A stretch of DNA of 47,750 nt from RGIG8785 sp045655245 (GTDB lineage: Bacteria > Bacillota > Clostridia > RGIG8785): NCBI GenBank assembly GCA_045655245.1, contig JAZOOX010000031.1, positions 1-47,750 on the forward strand. The letters are read 5' to 3'. The notes under the pieces were generated by a model that had not been told where the DNA came from, made no database searches, and saw only the letters and a list, made by a program, of their open reading frames with translations. The stretch's first letter is position 1. Each line of letters opens with the position of its first letter. The position numbers and the translations under genes are program-made. Below, piece after piece: positions 25,678 to 31,765 of this stretch.

Positions 25678-26472
25678 GTGGGAACAGAGGACAAGCGGCT
25701 GCTGACCATTCCGATAGCATCAATTCGTACCAATCCCTACCAACCGCGGCGATATTTCGATCCGAATGCCTTAAGTGAACTAAAGGAATCGATATTGCAG
25801 TTGGGGGTTTTACAACCGATTAGCGTCCGGCATTTGGGCGATTTAAACTACGAACTGATCGCCGGTGAAAGACGGCTTCGTGCCGCACGGGAAGCGGGTT
25901 TGACGAGTATTCCCGCACTGGTCAGTGATGTGGGTGACGACACTTCCGCCGTCATTGCTTTGGTAGAAAATTTGCAACGGCAGGACTTGTCGTTTTTTGA
26001 AGAAGCGGACGCTTATGCCAGATTTATTGAACTTCACGGATTCACTCAGGAAGAACTGGCGCACCGTTTATCGAAAAGTCAGTCTGCCATCGCCAACAAG
26101 CTGCGGTTGTTGCGCTTTTCTCCCGATATGAAGCGAATGATTACCGAAAACGGGTTGACCGAGCGACATGCCCGTGCTCTTTTGCGGTTGCCCGACGAGG
26201 AGCTAAGGATGCAAGCTTTAAAGCAAGTTTGCAAAAACCAACTAACCGTGCAAAAGACAGATGAACTGGTGGATACTTTATTGGCGCGGTGCGCCGAACG
26301 TACGCGAGAGGAAAAGCTGCGGCGACAAAAGGGCAGACCGGAACAACGGCTCTTTTTTAATACGGTAAACGAAGCTGTTCGTCTGATGAAAAAGAACGGA
26401 ATGAAAATCAGGATGGACCGCAGAGAGGACGATACGCACTATACTTGTATTATTCGAATGACCAAGGCATGA
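25678..26472 (+). CDS. noc: ParB-family DNA-binding CTPase, Noc-like paralogue
   Basis: This 264-residue ParB/Spo0J-family protein sits between rsmG and parA, exactly where noc lies in Bacillus. The CTP-binding motifs are GERRLRAA (63-70) and ENLQRQD (97-103); a helix-turn-helix spans about 121-147; a C-terminal dimerisation part follows. The GTG at 25678 is preferred because AAGGAG ends 8 bases upstream; an earlier GTG at 25669 falls within that site. Starting at MGTEDKRLLTIPIASIR, it has neither the ParA-activating Gly-Leu-Gly-Arg peptide of ParB nor an obvious membrane-targeting amphipathic helix as in Bacillus Noc. Nucleoid occlusion is inferred from position only. Confidence 0.85.
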   Translation: MGTEDKRLLTIPIASIRTNPYQPRRYFDPNALSELKESILQLGVLQPISVRHLGDLNYELIAGERRLRAAREAGLTSIPALVSDVGDDTSAVIALVENLQRQDLSFFEEADAYARFIELHGFTQEELAHRLSKSQSAIANKLRLLRFSPDMKRMITENGLTERHARALLRLPDEELRMQALKQVCKNQLTVQKTDELVDTLLARCAERTREEKLRRQKGRPEQRLFFNTVNEAVRLMKKNGMKIRMDRREDDTHYTCIIRMTKA

Positions 26473-26571
26473 TTTAATCGTAATCAACTGCCATGCGCGT
26501 TCCCCCGAGCGAAAATGGCGTAGTTGATAGGGTTTGCGGCATCCCCCACTTTGATCGCAGACCCCTTGCCC
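26473..26571. other. Structured intergenic segment with two successive hairpins
   Basis: Two neighbouring inverted repeats lie after noc. The first is 26483-26489 with 26522-26528 (7 bp), with extra inner pairing GCCAT/ATGGC. The second is 26530-26538 with 26556-26564 (9 bp including one G-T). They are followed by the palindromic parS site and a T-rich run. I do not recognise a known RNA family; it may be the noc 3' end or a small RNA. Confidence 0.5.
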
Positions 26572-26575
26572 GTAC

Positions 26576-26591
26576 TGTTTCACGTGAAACA
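26576..26591. promoter_or_regulatory. parS: parS centromere site 1
   Basis: Exact consensus TGTTTCACGTGAAACA, centred in a perfect 24-base palindrome (26572-26595). It is the binding and CTP-dependent loading site for ParB, directly upstream of parA-parB. Confidence 0.97.
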
Positions 26592-26612
26592 GTACTGGTT
26601 CTTTTTTGCTTT

Positions 26613-26628
26613 TGTTTCACGTGAAACA
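26613..26628. promoter_or_regulatory. parS: parS centromere site 2
   Basis: A second exact TGTTTCACGTGAAACA, within a 22-base palindrome (26610-26631). The centre-to-centre distance to the first is 37 bases. It ends just upstream of the parA promoter, so ParB binding could also affect parAB transcription. Confidence 0.97.
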
Positions 26629-26638
26629 AAAATTTTTC

Positions 26639-26667
26639 TTTTCAAACCGAAAATAGTATGATATACT
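26639..26667 (+). promoter_or_regulatory. Promoter for parA-parB
   Basis: An extended -10 TGATATACT (hexamer 26662-26667) with a weak -35 TTTTCA at 26639-26644, 17 bases apart. It begins 11 bases after the second parS core. Confidence 0.7.
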
Positions 26668-26697
26668 GAAAGCAAATAAATCAAATGGAGTAGTGCT

Positions 26698-27474
26698 ATG
26701 GGAAAAGTAATCAGCATTTCAAATCAAAAGGGCGGGGTCGGAAAGACTACGACTTCGGTAAATCTAAGCGCCGCACTGGCCGCTTTGGGCAAAAAGATAT
26801 TATTAATTGACCTGGACCCCCAAGGGAATGCTTCCAGCGGGTTGGGTGTTGAAATTTCTGAAGAGGAAAAATCGGTTTATGATGCTTTGGTTAACGGCGA
26901 ACCGATGGATAAGTGCCTGAAAAAGACGGACTTCGGTCCGTTGTGGGTATGTCCCGCAACTGTTGATTTGGCAGGAGCAGAGATCGAGCTGGTGGATATG
27001 AAAAGCCGTGAAACCCGCTTGAAAGAAGCGATTGCGCCGATTCGTGATACCTTTGATATGATTTTAATTGACTGTCCGCCTTCCTTGGGGTTGCTGACAT
27101 TAAATGCATTGACCGCAACCGATACGGTCTTGATGCCAATCCAGTGTGAATATTATGCTTTAGAGGGGCTATCCCAACTGACCAAGACGATTAAAATGGT
27201 CAAGCAGGGGTTGAATCCGTCCATTGATATTGAAGGCGTATTGTTGACCATGTTTGATTCCCGCACTAATTTGTCCATTGCCGTTGCGGATGAAGTCAAA
27301 AAGTTCTTCCCCCAAAAGGTATACAAGACGGTAATTCCGCGGAATGTACGCCTTTCCGAAGCCCCCAGCTACGGTCAGCCCGTCAACGTCTATGACCCGT
27401 CATCCCGCGGGGCAGAGGGGTATCGGTTGCTGGCAGAAGAAGTGGTCAATAAAAATGAAGGGAGAATGTTCTGA
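26698..27474 (+). CDS. parA: Chromosome partitioning ATPase ParA (Soj)
   Basis: The 258-residue deviant-Walker ATPase has KGGVGKTTTS (11-20), the switch region LIDLDPQGNASSGLG and Walker B MILIDCPPSLGLLT. ParA binds DNA nonspecifically when ATP-bound and is displaced by ParB, moving or arranging origins. Soj also controls DnaA in Bacillus, which fits the location near oriC. A GGAG site is 8 bases before the ATG, and the stop overlaps the parB start by one base (TGATG). Confidence 0.97.
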   Translation: MGKVISISNQKGGVGKTTTSVNLSAALAALGKKILLIDLDPQGNASSGLGVEISEEEKSVYDALVNGEPMDKCLKKTDFGPLWVCPATVDLAGAEIELVDMKSRETRLKEAIAPIRDTFDMILIDCPPSLGLLTLNALTATDTVLMPIQCEYYALEGLSQLTKTIKMVKQGLNPSIDIEGVLLTMFDSRTNLSIAVADEVKKFFPQKVYKTVIPRNVRLSEAPSYGQPVNVYDPSSRGAEGYRLLAEEVVNKNEGRMF

Positions 27475-28358
27475 TGGCTGCAAAGAAAAAAGGTTTGGGT
27501 CGGGGACTCGGCGCTTTGATGGACATTTCAGAGCCGATTGCCGTTCCTGAGAAGAAAGAAAAGAAACCTGTTGAAAAAAAGCCGGAAAACGGTGTGGTTG
27601 AGCTGAAAATCGCGCTTGTCGAACCCAACCGAGAACAGCCTCGAAAACAGTTTGACGAAGAAAAACTACAGATTTTGGCGGATTCGATCAAGACCCACGG
27701 CGTCATTCAGCCGATTTTGGTCAAAGATCGCGAAAACGGGTATTATATGATCATCGCAGGGGAACGCCGTTGGCGCGCCGCTAAAATGGCAGGGCTTAAG
27801 ACCATTCCTGCGGTCATTAAAAATATGGAAGAGCAGAAGGTTATGGAAGTCGCTTTGGTCGAAAACCTGCAGCGCGAGGACTTAAACCCCATTGATACTG
27901 CTAACGGTTACCGTTTCTTGGCGGAACGATTCAGCTTGACCCAGGAAGAAATCAGCTCTCGCGTGGGAAAAAGCCGTTCGGCGATTGCCAATACCCTGCG
28001 GCTTTTGACCTTGCCCCAGTTTGTTCAGGACAAGCTGTTTGACGGTGTTTTGTCAGAAGGCCACGCCAGAAGTTTAATTGGACTGGATGAAAAAGTTGCC
28101 CTTGTTGTAGCCGAAAAGATCATTGCCGATGGGCTGAGTGTTCGTGCTACCGAGGACCTGATTCGCCGAATGAAAAATCCGGCAACAAAAAAATCCGCGG
28201 TGGACAAGAACGTTCATCACCGTGCTGTCGAAAAGGAACTCAGCAAAAAGCTGGGCACCAAGGTACAACTTCAGCTCGGTCCTAAAAAGAGTAAAATCGT
28301 GATAGAGTATTACAGCGATGACGAGTTGAACCAAATTTTGGAAAAAATCGGAAATTGA
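27474..28358 (+). CDS. parB: Chromosome partitioning protein ParB (Spo0J)
   Basis: The 294-residue ParB has the N-terminal ParA-stimulating peptide KKGLGRGLGALM, a Lys/Pro-rich linker, CTP-binding motifs GERRWRAA (96-103) and ENLQRED (130-136), a helix-turn-helix (about 155-180), and a C-terminal dimer domain. It loads at parS and slides as a CTP clamp. Translation is coupled to parA. Unlike the paralogue at 25678-26472 it carries the ParA-interacting peptide, so it is the true partition partner. Confidence 0.97.
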   Translation: MAAKKKGLGRGLGALMDISEPIAVPEKKEKKPVEKKPENGVVELKIALVEPNREQPRKQFDEEKLQILADSIKTHGVIQPILVKDRENGYYMIIAGERRWRAAKMAGLKTIPAVIKNMEEQKVMEVALVENLQREDLNPIDTANGYRFLAERFSLTQEEISSRVGKSRSAIANTLRLLTLPQFVQDKLFDGVLSEGHARSLIGLDEKVALVVAEKIIADGLSVRATEDLIRRMKNPATKKSAVDKNVHHRAVEKELSKKLGTKVQLQLGPKKSKIVIEYYSDDELNQILEKIGN

Positions 28359-28480
28359 CCCTCAAAAACCGTCCTCTAGAAACGATTTTTACGAGCTAAG
28401 GTATAGAGTGACATGCCAAAAACAAACCTATGCTTAAAACTAAAATTTGACGCCTTAAATGCGGTTTTTGGAAATTTTAA
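28359..28480. other. Intergenic region after parB with long-range complementarity
   Basis: No gene or clear terminator is visible. CAAAAACCG (28363-28371) is the exact complement of CGGTTTTTG (28462-28470), enclosing 90 bases. The downstream flank is not a T-run, so it is not an ordinary intrinsic terminator on the + strand. Confidence 0.4.
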
Positions 28481-28487
28481 AAAACAC

Positions 28488-28516
28488 TTGACAAAGATGA
28501 GCGGTTGTGATATACT
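28488..28516 (+). promoter_or_regulatory. Sigma-A promoter for infC-rpmI-rplT
   Basis: Consensus TTGACA (28488-28493), 17-base spacer, TATACT (28511-28516) with TGA before it. It gives a leader of about 135 bases. Confidence 0.92.
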
Positions 28517-28522
28517 CGAGCG

Positions 28523-28644
28523 GTAAAGAAAGTAGAAGCGACCGTTTCTCACCTAACGGCAAAAGTCGGTTGGGTTCAATATCGCCAAAGTGAAATTGAT
28601 TTGGTTGGATTGGTATCGGGTTGCTTCTGCAACCCGATTTTTTT
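28523..28644 (+). promoter_or_regulatory. infC operon leader with terminator (L20-leader type attenuator)
   Basis: The leader contains the segment TAGAAGCGACCGTTTCTCACC and ends in a perfect 10-bp hairpin (28615-28624 with 28629-28638, loop TTCT) followed by seven T residues. The infC ribosome site GGAGGT begins at 28645, directly after the T-run. In Firmicutes this operon is controlled by L20 binding to a leader that switches between terminator and antiterminator. Position and layout fit; I could not run a covariance search. Confidence 0.78.
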
Positions 28645-28657
28645 GGAGGTGTCTTAT

Positions 28658-29176
28658 ATCAGCAGCAAGGAGTTAATGATCAACGAGGAAATCCGTGACA
28701 AAGAGGTTCGCTTAATTAGTGCTGACGGAGAACAACTGGGTGTTGTTTCCATTAAAGAAGCGCAGGCGATGGCTCTTGAAAAAGGGATGGATTTGGTCAA
28801 GATTGCACCGCAGGCTACGCCCCCGGTTTGCAAAATTATGGACTACGGCAAGTATCGCTTTGAACAGATGAAACGCGAGAAGGAAGCCCGTAAAAACCAA
28901 AAAACAATGAACTTGAAGGAAGTTCGCCTTTCCCCGTCTATTGACGATCATGACTTCGAGACGAAGGCAAATCATGCTGTAAAGTTCCTAAAAGCGGGTG
29001 ACAAGGTAAAGGTTTCTGTTCGGTTCCGTGGGCGCGAAGTGCACCACGCTTCTATGGCTGAAGGCTTGATGGAACGGTTTGCCGAGTTTGTTTCAGAAGT
29101 CGGAACGGTCGAAAAGAAACCCAAGTTAGAGGGACGGAACATGACCATGTTCATCGCCCCGAAAGCAAATTCATAA
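28658..29176 (+). CDS. infC: Translation initiation factor IF-3, probable AUC start
   Basis: The 172-residue protein has the IF3 N-domain (MINEEIRDKEVRLIS, GVVSIKEAQAMALEKGMDLVKIAP), the linker (FEQMKREKEARKNQK) and the C-domain (EVRLSPSIDDHDFETK, VRFRGREVHH). The ribosome site GGAGGTG ends at 28651, and the only suitably spaced codon is ATC at 28658. This yields (M)SSKELMINEEIR, matching IF3 proteins that begin ISKE-like. ATG at 28676 is possible but only 3 bases from AAGGAG. Rare starts such as AUU are known for infC and let IF3 repress its own synthesis. Confidence 0.93.
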   Translation: MSSKELMINEEIRDKEVRLISADGEQLGVVSIKEAQAMALEKGMDLVKIAPQATPPVCKIMDYGKYRFEQMKREKEARKNQKTMNLKEVRLSPSIDDHDFETKANHAVKFLKAGDKVKVSVRFRGREVHHASMAEGLMERFAEFVSEVGTVEKKPKLEGRNMTMFIAPKANS

Positions 29177-29220
29177 GAAAAGCCAAAGGCTTTTGATAAA
29201 ATTGAGAGGAGACGAAAACG

Positions 29221-29418
29221 ATGCCTAAAATTAAGACCAGAAAAGCAGCAGCAAAGCGCTTTAAGTTTACCAAGACGGGCAAAGTCAAAAGAGGGAGCGC
29301 CTATAGAAGTCACATTCTGAACAAGAAGACGACTAAGCGGAAACGCAACCTGAGAAAAATCGGTTATGCGGATTCCACGAATGTGGCAACCATTAAAAAG
29401 ATGGTTCCGTACAAATAA
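29221..29418 (+). CDS. rpmI: 50S ribosomal protein L35
   Basis: A 65-residue basic protein, MPKIKTRKAAAKRFKFTKTGK, with the family ending DSTNVATIKKMVPYK. It follows infC by 44 bases, with GAGAGGAG upstream of the ATG, and precedes rplT, the usual order. Confidence 0.98.
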   Translation: MPKIKTRKAAAKRFKFTKTGKVKRGSAYRSHILNKKTTKRKRNLRKIGYADSTNVATIKKMVPYK

Positions 29419-29452
29419 TTCCGTATAGAAGATTTTATAGGAGGAAAGTAAA

Positions 29453-29806
29453 ATGGCAAGAATTAAAGGTGCATTGAACACCAGAAAAAGACATAAGAAG
29501 ATTCTGAAGTTGGCAAAAGGCTATCGTGGTAGCAAGAGCAAGTTGTTCAGAATCGCCAACCAGGCCGTAATGAAAAGCGGCGTTTACGCTTACATCGGCA
29601 GAAAGCAAAAGAAGCGCAACTTCAGACAGTTATGGATTGCTCGTATCAACGCTGCAACCCGTGCTAACGGTATGAGTTACAGCCAGTTCATGAACGGTCT
29701 TAAAAAAGCCAATATCAACATGAACCGCAAGATGCTCTCTGAAATCGCAATCGCAGATCCCGCCGCTTTCACCAAGTTGGTTGAAAAGGCAAAATCTGCC
29801 CTGTAA
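29453..29806 (+). CDS. rplT: 50S ribosomal protein L20
   Basis: A 117-residue assembly protein of the large subunit: MARIKGALNTRKRHKKILKLAKGYRG-type start (conserved RIKG and KGYRGSKS) and the IARINAATRANGMSYSQFM core. It is the likely repressor acting on the leader at 28523-28644. AGGAGG stands upstream, and a terminator follows. Confidence 0.98.
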   Translation: MARIKGALNTRKRHKKILKLAKGYRGSKSKLFRIANQAVMKSGVYAYIGRKQKKRNFRQLWIARINAATRANGMSYSQFMNGLKKANINMNRKMLSEIAIADPAAFTKLVEKAKSAL

Positions 29807-29817
29807 TAGCAAGAATT

Positions 29818-29856
29818 AAGGCGACAAAAGATAACCTTTTGCCGCCTTTTCGTTAT
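29818..29856 (+). terminator. Terminator of infC-rpmI-rplT
   Basis: A 13-position stem with one mismatch (29818-29830 with 29836-29848), a 5-base loop, then TTTTCGTTATT. Confidence 0.88.
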
Positions 29857-29877
29857 TAAAATAAGGAGGCAAATCCT

Positions 29878-30624
29878 TTGCAACCTCTATCCCAAAACCA
29901 TCTGAAAAAGTTGCGGAAATTGACGCAAAAAAAATACCGAGAGGAATCTCGGTTATTTGTCGTAGAAGGAACCCGTGCTGTTTTGGATGCCTTGGAATCA
30001 AAGGCGTTAAGCGAAGTCCTGGTGACGGCGGAGTACCTGCGGCAGCATGGTACGCTCAAAACAGAGGCTCCCGTTTACCAAGTGGAAGAAAAACTGCTTT
30101 GCGAGTTGTGTGATACCCGTACACCCCAGGGAATTGCAGGGATTGCCTCCTTCGTTCATTCGGAAGAATTGCCTGAAAATGCAGGTTTTTACCTCTTTTT
30201 AGACGGACTTTCCGACCCCGGAAATTTGGGGACCATCCTGCGTACGGCAGATGCCGCCGCTTGCGACGGCGTGATTTTAACCGCCGATACGGTGGAACTT
30301 TATAATGCCAAGACTGTTCGTGCTACCATGGGTTCGTTGTTTCACCTGCCGATTTATCGGGTTGCGGACAAGGAAACGGCACTAAGATCCCTGAAATCTT
30401 TGGGTTGCCCCGTAATTGTCAGCGCCTTAGACGGGGCGGAGGACTTTAAAGAAGCGGGACTGAAGGGTTCTTGTGTCGTGGTTGTGGGAAACGAAGCCCA
30501 CGGCGTTTCTTCCCAGGTGATGGCACTTGCTGACCGTAGGGTAAAGATCCCCATGCCCGGAAGAGCGGAGTCTCTGAATGCGGGGGTTGCCGCCGCATTG
30601 TTGCTTTACGAACATCTACGATAG
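29878..30624 (+). CDS. SpoU/TrmH-family rRNA (or tRNA) 2'-O-methyltransferase
   Basis: The 248-residue protein has an N-terminal substrate-binding part (VVEGTRAVLDALES) and the SPOUT knot motifs GLSDPGNLGTILRTADA, VVVGNEAHGVS and IPMPGRAESLNAGVAAALLLY. The family methylates ribose 2'-OH in rRNA or tRNA; the target here cannot be named. It starts with TTG, 9 bases after AAGGAGG. It follows rplT, as is common in Clostridia, and dprA comes 11 bases later. Confidence 0.92.
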   Translation: MQPLSQNHLKKLRKLTQKKYREESRLFVVEGTRAVLDALESKALSEVLVTAEYLRQHGTLKTEAPVYQVEEKLLCELCDTRTPQGIAGIASFVHSEELPENAGFYLFLDGLSDPGNLGTILRTADAAACDGVILTADTVELYNAKTVRATMGSLFHLPIYRVADKETALRSLKSLGCPVIVSALDGAEDFKEAGLKGSCVVVVGNEAHGVSSQVMALADRRVKIPMPGRAESLNAGVAAALLLYEHLR

Positions 30625-30635
30625 GAGAAAAAGGT

Positions 30636-31733
30636 TTGGAAGAACGGAATTTATGGCTTTGGCTTGCCGAAGCACTACACTATAACCCCAAACAAATCGA
30701 GACGGTTTGCAAGGTGTTTCCGTCTCCCAAATACCTTTACGACATGCCTTTGTCTGAGTTGCGAACCCTTCCAATGCTCACAAAGGCGGAACAGGACGCT
30801 TTGGCGGATAAGAGTCTTTCCTATTTAGACGAGAAAAAGTCTTCTTGGGCGGCACAAGGGGTTTGGTTTTTGACCCCTGCCGACGAGGATTATCCCGCCC
30901 CTTTACGGGACCTTCCCGAGCGCCCTGCCGTTTTATTCGGACGCGGGAAACTGCCCGACCCGACTGCGTATGCCCTGACCCTTTCCATAACGGGGACGAG
31001 AAGTTGTACCCGTTATGGCGAGCGGATTACGCCGCTTTTGACACGGGAACTGGTCGAAGCGGGTGTCTTGCTGGTTTCGGGTCTTTCCGAAGGGGTCGAG
31101 ACTTTTGCCGCACGGGAAGCCGAGCGGGTTGGTGGAACGGTTCTTGTCGTTGCGGCAGGCGGCGTTGACCAGATTTACCCCAAATGCAACCGTAGTTTAT
31201 TTGAAAGTATTTCTAAAAAAGGCGCGGTGGTATCCGAATTCCCGCCGGGAATTCCACCGTTACGTCATTTGATACCTTATCGAAACCGCTTACTCAGCGG
31301 ATTTTCGGATGCCGTTTTGGTGGTTGAAGCAGGAAACCGAAGCGGTACCCGCATCACTACTGACTATGCGCTGAGCCAGGGCCGGGATGTTTTAGCCGTG
31401 CCCGGGAACATTGACAGCGCCAAAAGCATTGGCACGAACCGCATGATTCAGGAAGGTGCAACGGCGGTTTTGAGTGCCGCGGATATTTTCACCCAATACC
31501 GTTCCCGTTTCCAAGGAAAGATCATAAAGGGTCCTCAAGAGGCGACCGCACCTGAGCTGAGCGGCACCGCCAAACTGGTGTATGACCTATTGGATAAGGA
31601 CGACCCTATCACGCTTGATGTGCTGACCGAAAAGACGGGTCTGCCGATGAGCGTCTTAACGTTGGTTTTAACACAATTGGAACTGGCAGGACACATTCAG
31701 CGTCTTGCCGGGAACCGCATTGTTCTAAAATAA
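30636..31733 (+). CDS. dprA: DNA-processing protein DprA
   Basis: This is a 365-residue DprA/Smf protein: N-terminal helix-hairpin-helix-like part, central Rossmann-like domain (ITGTRSCTRYGERIT, VSGLSEGVETFAAREAE, IYPKCNRSLFESI, SEFPPG, PYRNRLLSGFSDAVLVVEAGNRSGTRITTDYA split across the fold) and a C-terminal winged helix (YDLLDKDDPITLDVLTEKTG). DprA loads RecA on incoming single-stranded DNA. The common GxARGIDxxAHxxAL loop is replaced by GLSEGVETFAAREAE. The start is TTG after AGGAG. It precedes topA, the common Firmicute order. Confidence 0.93.
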   Translation: MEERNLWLWLAEALHYNPKQIETVCKVFPSPKYLYDMPLSELRTLPMLTKAEQDALADKSLSYLDEKKSSWAAQGVWFLTPADEDYPAPLRDLPERPAVLFGRGKLPDPTAYALTLSITGTRSCTRYGERITPLLTRELVEAGVLLVSGLSEGVETFAAREAERVGGTVLVVAAGGVDQIYPKCNRSLFESISKKGAVVSEFPPGIPPLRHLIPYRNRLLSGFSDAVLVVEAGNRSGTRITTDYALSQGRDVLAVPGNIDSAKSIGTNRMIQEGATAVLSAADIFTQYRSRFQGKIIKGPQEATAPELSGTAKLVYDLLDKDDPITLDVLTEKTGLPMSVLTLVLTQLELAGHIQRLAGNRIVLK

Positions 31734-31765
31734 TTGACCCCTGATTTGGGGGAAAGGAGAAAGCG

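Noticed and set aside
26572..26631. The two palindromes read as simple terminators or CRISPR-like repeats
   Set aside because: Both contain the exact parS consensus and flank parA; there are only two copies with no spacer pattern.
28649..28657. GTG at 28649 as infC start
   Set aside because: It overlaps the GGAGGTG ribosome site itself, leaving no spacing.
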